DNA of 64,000 bases, from contig OY979731.1 of NCBI GenBank assembly GCA_963855995.1, forward strand, positions 3,598,942-3,662,941, written 5' to 3'. Positions 1 to 12,715 of the stretch are shown piece by piece (the stretch's first letter is position 1; every line of letters begins with the position of its first letter). The notes beneath the pieces are model-generated. The model saw only the letters and a program-made list of their open reading frames with translations. It ran no database searches and had not been told where the DNA came from. Made by a program: the position numbers and the translations under genes. The DNA comes from Muricea muricata (Eukaryota > Cnidaria > Anthozoa > Malacalcyonacea > Plexauridae).

Positions 1-574
1 TTGTGTGACGGAAAAATAATTTTCCAGTATATTGCTACACGTTTACGTTTGTGGTGTCTTTACGCGGCGTGATCTTCGTTCGTGATCAGCAGTTTAACTA
101 AAAACGCTTAAAACTATCATTTTCACCCTTTTTGATAGTTGTGCTAAAAACTGTGTTCCAACTTTGTTGTTGTTTTCGTAGGATTTAAGGCACCACTTGA
201 TCGCTTGCTAACTTGTAATAAATTCTGTAAAAATCTACAAATTCTGTAACCTTAATCAGCGAGAAATATTGACAGCTATACCTTACGCTATCGTTATCTT
301 CATTAATTATTCTTCATTACTTAATCTTCGTTATCTTACATTCTGGCTAGAGTGAAATGTATGTAAGCACTTACGAGTCCGTAGGATAGGAAACATTTCA
401 GGTCCACGAAAAGACATCATGATGGTATGGTCTCCAGCCACAAACATGTCGAGCATATGGAAACCCATGGAAACATAAAAGGTAAAGATCATTACACGAA
501 ACAGCTTCATGATTCAAATTGATTGACTTCAACTGTCTTGGCAGCTTCTTCTGAAAAGTTTTGCGCGTATGACA
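1..574. other. intergenic, no gene seen
   Basis: AT-rich sequence with no long open frame, no recognisable protein motif and no clear terminal inverted repeat. It leads into the 113-bp repeat array. Confidence 0.5.
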
Positions 575-1070
575 TTAGTCAGTTCTAAACTGTTCTTTCT
601 AGAGGTCCAGTAAAGATCATCTCTTATTGATCAAGTGTTACTACAAGAGGGAACGTAAACTAAGCTAACTTATTTATGCTAGATAGCTCTATCTGTTCTA
701 AACTGTTCTTCCTGGAGGCCCAGTAAAGATCATCTCTAATTGATCCAGTGGTACTACAGGAGGAACCTCAACTGAACTAACTTTATTTACACCGGATAGC
801 TCTGTCAGTTCTAAACTGTTCTTCATATAGGTCTAGTACGGATAATCTCTTATTGATCCAGTGTTACTATACAGGAGGAAACCTTAACTAAACTAACTTT
901 ATTTATACTGGATAACTTTATCAGTTCTTACCTGTTTTTTCCTAGTGGTCTTGCAAGGATCATCGCTTATTTATCCATCTATTATTCAATCCAGTGATAG
1001 AAATGGAGGAAACTAACTAGATTTGGATAGTTCTAGTGACTACAAGCTCTTATTATTGGAGTTAATTCTT
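575..1070. repeat. tandem array of about four 113-116 bp units
   Basis: The phrase TCTAAACTGTTCTT recurs at 584, 697 and 810, with a diverged copy at 926, so the spacing is 113, 113 and 116 bp. Each unit also carries an AGGTCCAGTAAAGATCATCTC-like block and a GATCCAGTGTTACTA-like block. Another copy of the unit lies at about 7062-7180, on the far side of the decayed nuclease-type gene. The arrays may therefore be subterminal repeats of one old transposon. Confidence 0.75.
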
Positions 1071-2551
1071 GTTGATCTAGCGTTGCTATAGGAACGAACT
1101 TAAAAAGAAAATTGGATGGCAAGTTTAGGGTTTAAATTAGATGTCCACATAAATTAGCCTAAATATGGTTATACAATATGGAAAGAAAGTTTTAAATATT
1201 TCATTTGTAAAAGATTGACTAATTTTCAGTGGCGTAGCCAGCCCGACAATTTAGTCCCGCTTTGCAAATTTCAAGCTTTTTTTGACTTATCATTATTTAT
1301 TTCTTTAGAAATTCATAGTTTTCGTAGTCAATGACTCTCCCTCAAACGTTTACAGACGAGGCTATACTGGCTTTTTGGATAACCGTATGCGTTGTTGTAA
1401 GGAAAATCGATGGCAAGCGGGGCGTCTGTAATGATCTTGAGTGAAATACGACAATTACTTGTACACGCAAGCTTGCATGGACCGCCGGAGGGCGGAAACA
1501 GCTGCGAAAATAAAGGTCGAGTGATGAGCAAAGCAACAACAGCGTTAATTTTGAAAGCACAGTGTTTTAAAAGATTTTTCGTACTGATTATAGTCAAAGT
1601 TTGGTTAGAAAAAACATATTTTAATAATGGCGCATTTTGACCGGCGCATTCAGAAAAAACAAAATATTTTTTCGTGGTAACTTACCTGCAAGACTGCAAT
1701 GTTGTTATCCTATCCTTCAAAATTTACGTTAAGCACATTTTTATACTTCGTAAATTGTCTTTTATATTCGGTATAACGAAATAAATATTTTTGTATTGTA
1801 TCCCCGAATATTTTGTGCTATATTACTAATAGTAATTGATCACAATGCAGTATCACTGAGCTCTATATGTAACTAGAGTGATATCTCGTGCTAATTCACC
1901 GTTCAAAGACTGAATATAAACACGCGGACATGCATGTGGGATCTAAAGAATTAAACATTGCATTGTTTTGATATTTTCTTATGGCTATAGCAAGGTGAGT
2001 AAGTGTAGAGGGACTTACTGTCCAATTTAAAAGTAAACTTATATATTTCTATACTATATAGTTTCTTCTAGTTAAAATTATTTTACAAACTACATTTATG
2101 ATAAAATAGCTAATATATTTGAGTCCAAACCGGCACAGAAGTTCTTAGACTTTATTATTTTTAGTTTGATTTAACAAATTCCTATGGTCATGCATCATTA
2201 AGACTGTAAAGTTATTTTAATCTCTATATCTTAGCTATCATAAGCTAACAATTCTTTATTCAACTTGGTCAATGCCATTTATAGAACACTAGTCATAATT
2301 GACATGCACTTAATGGCTTCGCTTGAAGTTTTGAGCTTTTGTTTACCGGAATTGTACCGAAACCTGAGTTTTTGTTTGTGATTCATTTTCAATAATGTTT
2401 ACCTTTATGATGCATATTTGGCCAAAAAATCACCTTCAAACAGATTAACACAAATTATACATTTTAGAGAAAATATTCACCTCATTTAGGAAAGGAAAAG
2501 TTTCAATTTTGAATCAATTGACTTCAAGTATTGTTTTACTTTCAATTTATA
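1071..2551. other. intergenic, repeat-like, no gene seen
   Basis: No supported coding region. Around 1230-1650 there are phrases typical of dispersed repeats (GGCGTAGCCAGC, and GACCGGCGCATT, which resembles GACCGGTGCATC at about 16830 and 25640). The remainder is AT-rich without recognisable structure. Confidence 0.4.
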
Positions 2552-4127
2552 CACTGCGACTCACGGTATTACTTTTATAAGATATTTATGCCGTACGTAT
2601 TCAAAATGAGCATTACTATTCATTAAAACTTACGAACATCAAAACAAAGTTGTGAGAAGATCTTTACGATGTTGATATTCGATGTTAGTCACATGACTGA
2701 AAATATATGGCGCTGTTCCATATTTCAGGCGGACCACGCTATTAGTTTTAAAAATATGATAACACGATAAGACGTCGTTTTTAACTTAATTGGAAGTGGA
2801 AACGACATTCTTTAACCAAAAACAGCATAGGTAACAACAAGAGAATGTTTTAGTTGGAAAATAGACGAACTTGGTGTCATAGTTGAAGGATTTTTCAAAG
2901 AATACGTGGAACGGCGGAAAAGAGGGATTCTGGACTTCTAAAATGGAAAAGAATGGGAAGTATTAGGAGTTTGAAGGAGAACTGGTCGTAAATTATCATG
3001 ATCAACGTCTATCAACATTTTGAGAAAGTTTGCTTTGCCATATATCTTCAAACCTAGCAATGATGGATTCCTGGTAATCAATAATAATTCTAAAAGTACC
3101 TCCACTGGTGTCGTGGAATGAACGTTTGGAACTGGATTGAGGCAAAAAAATGCTTGAGAGCACAACAAGTCGAGACAAAAAAGGCAGACAATTCGAGATC
3201 AACATGATAATGTCCTAATGCTGGGAAAAGGAACTTCAGATGACAGGTTTTAGGTACCTGCCAAAGAAGTTGTGGAATGATCATTTAGATCCGTATTATT
3301 AGCAAACAACATGCCTTCACATGTGCCTAAATGTGCAAAAGAGACCTTTGATCCCTATTTCCGCTGTTACCAGCGGAACTTTACCACTTTTTTGTTGACT
3401 CATTATCCTCGCCGGTCACATAACATAATTGAATATCAATAATCTAACCCATGCATGTATTTTCCAAGCTTTATCATGCTGATTTCGTCTGCCCGTCAAA
3501 AGGACAAACTTCCGTTGTGCTCTCGAGCATTTTTTTGCCTCAGTCCAGTTCCAAACGTTCATTCCACGACACCAGTGGAGGTACTTTTAGAATTATTATT
3601 GCTTACCAGGAATCCATCATTGCTACTTTTGAAGATATATAGCAAAGCAAACTTTCTCAAAATGTTTATAGACGTTGATCATGATAATTTACGACCAGTT
3701 CTCCTTCAAACGCCTAATACCTCCCATTCTTTTCATTTTAGAAGTCCAGAATCCCTCTTTTCCGCCGTCCCACGTATTCTTTGAAAAATCCTTCAACTAT
3801 GACACCAAGTTCGTCTATTTTCCAACTAAAACATTCTCTTGTTGTTACCTATGCTGTTTTTGGTTAAAGAATGTCGTTTCCGCTTCCAATTAAGTTAAAA
3901 ACGACGTCTTATCGTGTTATCATATTTTTAAAACAAATAGCGTGGTCCACCTGAAATATGGAACAGCGCCATATATTTTCAGTCATGTGATTAACATCAA
4001 ATATCAACATCATAAAGATCTTCTCACAACTTTGTTTTGATGTTCGTAAGTTTTAATGAATAGTAATGCTCATTTTGAATACGTACGGCATAAATATCTT
4101 ATGAAACTAATATCGTGAGTCGCACTG
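2552..4127. mobile_element. foldback element, copy 1 (TA target, CACTGCGACTCACG ends)
   Basis: The two halves are near-perfect reverse complements, giving arms of roughly 700 bp. The ends read CACTGCGACTCACG and its complement (one mismatch). They are flanked by TA on both sides (2550-2551 and 4128-4129), as expected for Tc1/mariner-type integration. Open frames inside the arms mirror each other and match no protein I know, so they are taken as non-coding. A second copy with the same ends lies at 45310-46891. The element is probably non-autonomous. Confidence 0.88.
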
Positions 4128-4478
4128 TATATAAACATGGATCAGCGTAAATGCATTGTTCACTACGACATTAAAGATACCAAATATAGTAACATAAAAG
4201 AGATTTCTTCTGCTAATGTTGAAAAAAATTATTTGGCAAAATGTATTCCCGAGTCGTGAGTAGGTAAGAATCATCATGCAAACCAGTGCCAATTAATTCC
4301 AGAAGAATACATCTCGTCCGTTGCTATAAAAAGTTTACTTTGATCCTCTCGAACGAAACAGATCGCTCCTCTGCGAACTCTAATATTAAAGCCTTTTAAC
4401 AGAGCCTCGCCCAAAACGAGCGAAAACATCACATGTTAGCAATGTCTACCTCAAGAAATTTTTAAAAAGTATAGGATA
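4128..4478. other. flank of decayed transposon gene
   Basis: No independent feature is visible. The N-terminal part of the downstream pseudogene may reach into this stretch, but no frame can be followed confidently before the ATG at 4479. Confidence 0.3.
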
Positions 4479-7040
4479 ATGAAGAAGAATAAAATTCACT
4501 TCCCAAAAACTGTAAGCACGGATAAGGCTGTACAAACTATCAAGGATGCTGCAGAATCTAAAGAAGATCAGAGTCTTTACTTTGAAATTAAAGATGCCGA
4601 TTTGACCACAAGGGAATTTCAATAGCACGAACACTGCTATAAGGAGTATACGCGAGAAAAAGTATTTTAAGTAAGCGGGAAACGAACTATCGCCATCTTT
4701 GGGCGATTTCGATCAAGTGAAGAAATGTATAGAAGAGAAAATTCGTTCCCAAAACCAGGCAATATCAATGCGCATCTTACATGCGCATCTACAGTGCAAA
4801 AGTTACTGAATTCTCGACGATTTACCGATACCTAACATATATGAAGCTCCTTGCCAGCGAAGTGAGTATGCCATATGTAAACGTGGCATTGGACGTTGGT
4901 GCTGCCATGAATGCCGAAAGGGCGCTGTGGAATTACCCCTCGAAATTCCAAAACGTTATTATTCACTTAGGTTGCTTCCACTTCATGAGGGAATACTTTG
5001 GTGTTATTGGAAAGATCGTCAAGGGTTCTGGGTTCGAAGATATAATTTTTCAAGCTGGAGCATGCTCGACAGGTAGTCTCAACGGTGTCTGGATGGGCTC
5101 TCACTACAACCGTGCATGGACAGACCACAGTGCTTTTTCAGAAGCTTTAGAAAGATTGTTAATCGAAAGATTCATCTTTGAGTAGAATATTTTCATTCCA
5201 GAAGACTTCATTACCGCTGCAGAGCCTGGTGCCACAGTCATTTTATGAGGCTATAGTTAGTAGCAATGCCACGTTTTTATCACAGTATCAAGAGTTTAAA
5301 GAAAGTATACGCAAGGGAGAACTTGGCGAAACACCGCGATTCTGGTTGCTACTATACTTGGATCTCATGCAAACGCAACATTTTCTTCATTTGGCAGTCC
5401 AAGACAACGATTTTGAGATGCGACTTCGCTGCTGGAATTTTTATTTGCTACTGTATTTTGCACTTCAAAAAACCAACTACGCTCGGTATGGTTCCTACTA
5501 CGTTAAAGTGATGAAGAATATCAAGAAAATGTACCCTGGCTTAAAAAATCTGCTTGAGAAAAATAGTATGTCCGTTCAAGCCGAAGAATCATTCCCTGTT
5601 AGAATTGCAATTGACCAGAGAGGAGAGCAAACGATTAACAGAGATGCCAAGACATCGGGAGGAACCAAGTCATTTCCGCAGATAGTTCAGCTATTTTGAA
5701 GTGGACATTAAGTCGTGCCGAAAAAGCAGAAATTAAAATACTAAAGTACTCCTAGGCTTCGCAGAGGTGCACAATGCCAGTAATGCTTATTGAAAGAAGA
5801 GTATGTTAACCCTTTCGATGTCCGCAATATTCCGAAAGAAAAGCTTGTTAATTTGAGTTCTGCCGTTGCTCTTCCAGACCAAATAGCTTCCGACATACTT
5901 TCAGTGAGAAGTGTTGGTGAAAAAGAAAGTCAGAAGTTTCGTTTAGAGCGCCTTGCGTCTAGTAAGGTCATACTTCACGATCCGATAAAAAGACGAAAGT
6001 TGCACTTGTTTAGCAATTCAAGTAAGAAAGTCACAATTGAGCAAAACAAGAAAATGAAATCTGTTGAAGTCAGTCGGAACATCTTGGGAACATTACTTTA
6101 ATTTTTAGCAAAGAGTGGGCAAGCTATTGATTTTAAAAGAGCACTTGAATACCCTTTGTGCCCTGTTCCGCTAAGCTTGGCTATCCCCGACGGATCCAGA
6201 AGAGTAACGACGAAAAGCAAATTAACTGAAATTATAATCAAGAATGTGAAAAGCCCTTTATTACACCCAAGGAAAAGTCGACCCCCAAAAAAAACCGTGT
6301 CTGCGTTTATTGTCGATATGATGGCAAGTGTTAGGAGCTTAACGCAAGTACCAGAAACGTATGAAGATCTCACGTGGAAGTTTTTGCAGCAGCTGCCGTC
6401 TGGATACATTCGAGTTGACATTGTTGCAGATACATACCAAGAGGTTTCACTTAAATCAGCCGAAAGAAATGCACGTGGGATTTTAAGCAAAGCGATGGTC
6501 CCTTCAAACAAATCGAAAGTGCCTCGAAATTTTAGCGATGTTTTAAGAAATGAAGAGAAAAAGCGGTGATTGCTATATTTAATGCACTAAACTATCATTT
6601 CAAACAAGCAAAAGGCTTTGGACTTCCTACGCTGTCAGGAGATTATTTCTCAACCTATAAAGATTGCCGAAAAATTACGCCTGTTTCATGCGAAATAGAA
6701 GCTAAGTTAATTAGCAATCAAGAAGAAGCTGATACCAAGATCGTACTACACTGCTGTCACGCATTGAGTCGTCATCCCCCAAAAAAGATCTTGGTACGAT
6801 CACCTTCAGGTGACACCGATATTCTTGTCATCTAGTTAAACAAGTTGCTTAAGCATCAAGACCGTGTATATCTCGATTATGGAAATGGAAAACATCGCAA
6901 AGGACTTTGGCTAGCCGATATCGACTTATCTGAGGAGATCAAGAAGTACATGTTGGGTTTTCATGCCTGCACAGGGAAAAACTATACATCTTCATTTTTT
7001 CGAAAAGGGAAAATAGCTTGAGGGAACATTGTTGAAAAGT
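4479..7040 (+). pseudogene. decayed transposon-type protein with PIN/FEN-like nuclease motif
   Basis: Consecutive plus-strand fragments in changing frames follow the order of a large multi-copy protein family of cnidarian genomes. First comes an HEHCYKEYTRE block (about 4620-4660), preceded by an in-frame TAG. Next is a central part with VALDVGAAMNAERALW and HLGCFHFM (4860-5170). Last are QEEADTKIVLH, SPSGDTDILVI (6722-6834) and LGFHACTGKNYTSSFFRKGK (about 6950-7018), which resemble the acidic residues and FHAFTGCD block of PIN/FEN-like nuclease domains. Stops and frame changes occur at about 4624, 5185, 5697, 6099, 6567 and 6833, so no full-length product is possible. The family name is uncertain; the nuclease reading comes from motifs only. 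Confidence 0.7.
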
Positions 7041-7061
7041 GTCCCAGGTTCGTTAGTATCT

Positions 7062-7180
7062 TGAGCCAGTGTTACTACAGAAGAAAACCTAAACTAAACT
7101 ATGTTTACTAACTTTCTTTGTACTAGCCAGTTCTATCCGTTCTAAATTTTTATTCCTTAGAGGTCCAGTGAAAAACAATT
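7062..7180. repeat. isolated copy of the 113-bp repeat unit
   Basis: It carries the same blocks as the 575-1070 array (CCAGTGTTACTA, AACCTAAACTAAACTA, GTTCTAAATT, AGAGGTCCAGTGAAA). It starts just after the last recognisable codons of the nuclease-type pseudogene. Confidence 0.65.
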
Positions 7181-7289
7181 TTTAGAGGTTTTTCACAATT
7201 TTCAGCCCCCCCCCCCCCGTGCAAAGAAGAATATCGATTGATGAAGTTGGTTGAAGAGAATACATAAGAGATAAAAATCACTTCAAAAA

Positions 7290-7291
7290 AA

Positions 7292-7330
<39 letters not shown>
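7290..7330. repeat. (TA)n microsatellite
   Basis: Alternating TA run, preceded by a C homopolymer at about 7206-7219. Confidence 0.85.
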
Positions 7331-7545
7331 AAAATATAAATATATCATCCCATGACCAACTATACACTGATAACTTAATCTATAGAAACTTACAAGATAA
7401 CTAATTTAGGCCCTTGCCCTTAAATTGAAGTTTTGCAAAGAAGCAGCAAGTGTAAGAGCTACATGCAACTAAAAGCCATGAGGTGATGTCAATTTTAAAA
7501 AGTTCACTTTTTTATATGCCATGTGATAATTACTCTGTATTATAT

Positions 7546-7691
7546 CATAGGCAGCCCAGGAACACTCTGCTTTGTTTTTTTTTATCGATGCGACGTATAC
7601 CTTATTATAATTACCATATTAGGATAATTATAATAATGTATACATCACATCGATACAAGAAACAAAACAGCGTGTTCCTGGGCTGCCTATG
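7546..7691. mobile_element. 146-bp palindromic MITE/hairpin
   Basis: It begins CATAGGCAGCCCAGGAACAC and ends with the exact complement. The whole unit folds into one hairpin with only a few mismatches. It lies about 150 bp beyond the stop codon of the BEN gene and could form a stem in its 3' UTR. No clear target duplication was seen. Confidence 0.75.
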
Positions 7692-7837
7692 ATTATAGAC
7701 AAGATAAATTAACTTAATATGATGTTATTCATGATTATTTTATAAAACAATTTACATGCAGAGAGTCACATAGATTGGCTTTAGATTTGAAATACTAATT
7801 AATATAAAAATGATATACTGTTGAAAGTTTTTTGTGA

Positions 7838-10800
7838 CTAGCAGCTCAGGTCACTATTTTTTTCACACGACTTCTTTTTAGCATTTTCAACTTTTACAAT
7901 GTTACCAATTCTGCTCATCATTACTTTTCGGACATCAGATTCAGGACAGCCATATCTTCTTGAAGCATAATCTACATTAAGAACATTACAACAATAGTTT
8001 TATATTCACTGCTCAAACAAGTTCTCTTAAAATAACCAGCTAGTACGTAATGAGTGCTGGGATAGTAGTATGCTTAACAAGAGGTAAGGGCAACTCTCAG
8101 CCACAACTAGATAAAATGGCTCTTAGAATATTGAAATCTGCTTACCACATATGTCTTTAACTTTTTCCTGGTCAAGTTGTGGCTTTGCATCCTTTTCTTT
8201 AAATGCATTGGAGGATTTTCCAGTAATGGAGTGGGTCGACAAAACTTCTCGGCTCCACAACATACCCATAATTGAATAGACAAAATCCTTCAAATTGCCT
8301 TTTCCTTTTAAAACCTTTTGTTGACCCTTTGTCACTGAAATACTTGGACGTAAAGACACCTGAAAAAGAATACAAATATCATTGGCGGAATTGTACTTTG
8401 ACCTTTCTATGGAAATATGAACTGTGGGAAAATAATTTTAACTTAAAAAATCAAAACCTTCAGAAACAGAAAAATTGCAACTTTTCTCAGTTTTCAATAT
8501 TTTATTCAATGTATAGTACAGTTATAAATTGCCACACTGTATTAAAACCAACTTTGATATATACTCAATACTCACCAGCTGCTCTGACTCAACATCAGAG
8601 TCTGTTGGGCAGTTTGAAGATGAACCTTGCGAAGAGGATCCTTGTGAAGATTGCCTTGATGAAGGGCGACTTTCTTGGGCTGGAATAAAATTGTTTTGAG
8701 TTCCACAATTATTAGAAAGTCTGTCCACTTCCTTTTGCAATTTCACCACAAGATCGGGCAGAGATGGCATTTCTAAAACCAAAATTTTCCAAGATAAGTA
8801 CAGGTATGGTAACAATAGAATTTCCTATATAAGGCTGACATAAACAACATTAAGTGAATACCCTTCAAAAAAGATATTTAAGTTTATTACCTGGTATATA
8901 GTAAGTACAAAATAATAATTTTTGGTACCTTTCAAATTTTTTATTACAAGGTGCAATTGTTTGACTTCCTTTTCTTTTTCTTTGAGCTGTTGATGAAGAT
9001 CATGGTTTTTTCTTTTCAGTTGTTCAATTCCTTCATCTCCAGAAACATCAGATTCCTTCAATTAAAATGAAGAATTGTAACATCATAAACATGTAATGGA
9101 GAACAATATAAAATAGGACTTAAAATTTGCAGTGTCTCATATTCATAGGGTAACTGATATCAGAAATTATATTAAATGACATTTTGGTGTCATTTCCGCA
9201 ATGTCTATACTTCTGATTTTTCATACTCTTTTGTAGCAATCCTGTTTTCTAGCAATTGTAAAACGTTCAATGTTGGGTTACCATTTGGTGGTTGATTGAC
9301 GTTGTTCTGGTTGTTAATTAGGTTGAAAATTATCCACACTTACAGTTCCACCGTCGTTTTCATCTGAGAGACATGTTTTATTATCCTGAAAAGACATATG
9401 CACTGTGTTATTGAAATTATATACATTGAATTATGGCATTAAAAGTACTTAGTGATCAAGTTTACCATCACTTAACCATAATTTGTTGTGGCAACAGTGA
9501 ATTACTGTTGTACTAGTTGCAAATTATTCTGTACTAGTTGCAAAATATGAACGAACATGTGATTTTTTCTATTTTCTTCTTATCACAACTTGTAAAAACA
9601 ATACATACCTTTTGTTTGGGTAAATTATATTTAGCCCTCAAAACCTCAAGCTCGTTAGTTCTTGATGGGCTACCTGAGAATTTTGGCAAATTCCTCTTTT
9701 GTCGTTTTCGAGCCTAAAGACATTAATTTAATTATCAGTAATGAATCCAATTTTCTATCTATTACGGCATGCAGTTAAGGTAATATTCAATGCACCAGAA
9801 TATTTGTAAAGATATGAATCGATACAGTTATTGCAGATGAAACCAATCTCTTTCAAGTTGCATCAAAAGATCTCAAATATTTTTAAGCTTGTAAACAAGC
9901 TTCTGGAAATTTACTTTGAATTTCAAGTTACCCTGAGTTGAGTTAACCAACTTTCCAATAACGATATATATAATGATACCACCAGCAAAAAAAATAGATA
10001 CCTTTTCTTGTGCAACCAGCTCCTCTGTCTCCTTCCACTCTTCATCAGACTCAATGTATCTACCATTCTTTTTGGCAGTCCGTTGTCCTCTCCCATGGAC
10101 AGGGGAGTCTGTTGAACCAGTAGCACAATACCGAGTCATATGCAACCGAATAGTTTCGTAGTCATCTGTTAACAAGCACAGTTATTAGTTATTATTATTG
10201 CAGCTAATAAGCTATTAGCCTAAACCTTGAAAACAAAGTTCACATTGCCCTAAAAATACGTTCCCTAGGGCAGTTGTTCAAAAGCTGGTTAGCTTAACCC
10301 TTGGTTAACTTAAATTTTAAAGCAAATTCTCCAACAGCTTGCTTGTGAATTTTAAAACATTTTGCCAGAAATCTTGTCTGAATCAATGGAAGCTTTTTTC
10401 TCTGGAGTTTTGAATTATACAGACATGCAGAAATACAGAAAATGAAACACAGAATTAAATTTTAAACCTTGGTTGGCCTTAACCTACCTGTGAACAAATG
10501 GCCCCTGGAAGATATAATTAAAAGACATGTATTTATAGAAGACAGTGGAGCATGGTAATCAGACACGACTTTCCCATCATGCCACAGGCAGTTTCACGCA
10601 CAGAAGCTATTTATGTAAATGATACGCAAAGTCTCAAGTCAAAAACTTTTTTAGATAATCTCAAAAACGACTTTATTATAATTAATAATGTTCAATAATG
10701 ATTATATAGTACTACACAAAAGATTTTGTTTTAGCCACTTGTGTTCAAATGTTGGTAAAATGGTAAATGTTTGGCCAGTAATGTGGAGTTTGACCGCGTG

Positions 10801-11161
10801 GCTGTATCAAATGTATCATATTTCTACATAAAACCGTTGGGAAGAAAATTTGTTTGTGACTCAAACAGAATCAATTTGAAGAGATCAAACTCACTTCTTG
10901 ATACAAGAAAAACCAGCACTTACCACTGAATATTATCACTTTTGCCACACAGGTCGTAGTTGGCACCGACATTGGATCAATGGATCCCTTCACGATTTTT
11001 TTGGACACTTTGGCAAATTCACGCGGCCAAGCAACTATGACTTCTTTTTCCGTATCCCAGCCAGCATTTTCGAACGTACTTGCGTCTTCACGACGAATCC
11101 AGCGTGTCTCACCGATCTCACAAGACTTTTCATCAACAAATTCAAACAATGCATACTTCAT
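7838..11161 (-). CDS. BEN domain-containing protein, 8 exons, 406 aa
   Basis: The reconstructed minus-strand exons are 10924-11161, 10002-10165, 9609-9713, 9344-9385, 8929-9055, 8576-8772, 8146-8359 and 7838-7971. All have GT-AG borders and matching phases, and they sum to 407 codons ending in TAG. Residues 1-79 form a conserved N-terminal module (MKYALFEFVDE...). A basic segment (ARKRQKRNLP) lies near 135. A coiled coil spans about 190-225 and a Ser/Gln-rich linker follows. The BEN domain (about 292-392) shows SREVLSTHSITGKSSNAF, PQLDQEKVKDIC and a closing RRYGCPESDVRKVM helix. BEN domains bind DNA and recruit chromatin repressors, so a nuclear regulatory role is expected by family. No disabling mutation was seen. 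A foldback element sits in the 5' flank. The start is the first ATG of the only frame that splices through. Confidence 0.92.
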
Positions 11162-11224
11162 TTTGATTTTGAAGGAGAAAAAATCGCTTTACAAACACTT
11201 CACGTCTGAACGAGTCAACGAGGT

Positions 11225-12708
11225 CACAGATCAGGTATAGAACCAGATGTCTCACTTCCTATCTATTCCTAATGTTTTCGTGTCCGCGATTTTTTGGCTG
11301 ATCACGAATTGCACACGCGAGATGGCGCAACCAGAGAGCACGAATTGCACACGCAATTAACGCTGACGTGTACTGCTTACGTGAGAGCACGAATTGCACA
11401 CGCAATACCTCTGGCAAATGTAATGCACATTTTTTATAAGAAAAAAGATAAGAAAATGCAGAATTTTGGCAGTTAAACGGTGATTTTAGGCGCAACTACC
11501 TATTGATCTTTATTTTCTTGACGAATTTTACTGATAAATGATACGCTGCTTCTTTTTAGCAAGAAAGAATTCAACGAATACCATATTTAACGGCGAAAAT
11601 GAGAAAAGACTTCAGGAGTGAGAATTTCTGGCAATCTGATGATTCGAACTGAATTCCAGCTGGAATTTGGCACCTTATATGTGAGTTGTTGTTTTTGAAC
11701 TACCTCATATTTATCAAATTAGCAATATATCTTTGTGTAGTGAATTCTTGTATGAAAGGGTTCTGTGTTCTTCTTAACCTGAACACTTATTTATGGAAAT
11801 AGAGTGAATATAGCAACTTGAACAAACAGTGTCATGAAGCAAGGGTACTCAAAAACACAAATAGGCTCTATTTAAATGAGTATTCACAAACTACTTCAGC
11901 AATATCTCAATAGCTAAATGCACTGTTGTTGATGTTGTGGTCAGGATTGTTATTGTTGTTGTTATTGTTATAATTATAAATCCTGACCACATCAACAACA
12001 GTGCATTTAGCTATTGAGACTCATTTAAATAGAGCCTATTTGTGTTTTTGAGTACCCTTGCTTCATGACACTGTTTGTTCAAGTTGCTATATTCACTCTA
12101 TTTTCATAAATAAGTGTTCAGGTTAAGAAGAACACAGAACCCTTTCATACAAGAATTCACTACACAAAGATATATTGCTAATTTGATAAATATGAGGTAG
12201 TTCAAAAACAACAACTCACATATAAGGTGCCAAATTCCAGCTGGAATTCAGTTCGAATCATCAGATTGCCAGAAATTCTCACTCCTGAAGTCTTTTCTCA
12301 TTTTCGCCGTTAAATATGGTATTCGTTGAATTCTTTCTTGCTAAAAAGAAGCAGCTTATCATTTATCAGTAAAATTGGTCCAGAAAATAAAGATCAATAG
12401 GTAGTTGCGCCAAAAATCACCGTTTAACTGCCAAAATTCTGCATTTCCCTGTCTTTTTTCTAATAAAAAAAGTGCATTACACTTGCCAGAGATTCGAGCA
12501 TGCGCATTAAGTGTCACGAAATTGACGCGAGCAAATCTGACGCGAGCAAATCTGACGCGAGCAAATCTGACGCGAGCAAATCTGACTCGAGCAAGTCTGA
12601 CGCGAGCAAATCTGACGCGAGCAATCTGACGAAGGCTGACGCGAGCTCTTAAAAATCGCGGACATAAATTTTGCTTAGTGAGACATCTGGTTCTATATCT
12701 GATCTGTG
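11225..12708. mobile_element. 1.48-kb foldback element with 7-bp target duplication
   Basis: A near-complete palindrome centred at about 11966. The ends are CACAGATCAGGTATAG and the complement of CACAGATCAGATATAG. ACGAGGT is duplicated on both sides (11218-11224 and 12709-12715). The arms carry different short repeats near their outer parts: an AGAGCACGAATTGCACACGC-like motif three times on the left, and a 15-bp motif eight times on the right. There is no transposase frame. It lies 56 bp above the BEN start codon, so it separates that gene from its original upstream sequence. Confidence 0.9.
12522..12650. repeat. 15-bp minisatellite (TCTGACGCGAGCAAA)n
   Basis: About eight head-to-tail copies with small variants, inside the right arm of the foldback element. 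Because the unit is a multiple of three it makes an open frame with a five-residue repeat; this is a by-product and not evidence for a protein. Confidence 0.88.
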
Positions 12709-12715
12709 ACGAGGT

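Noticed and set aside
3455-3784. 109-residue open frame in the first foldback element, with similar frames at 45696 and 46240
   Set aside because: The frames occur in mirror image on both arms and carry no known motif; they result from the palindromic repeat.
7546-7691. microRNA precursor
   Set aside because: The hairpin is long and nearly perfect with TIR-like ends, which fits a palindromic MITE better. Small-RNA data would be needed to decide.
12522-12650. CRISPR-like array
   Set aside because: Units are directly adjacent 15-mers without spacers, inside a eukaryotic transposon.
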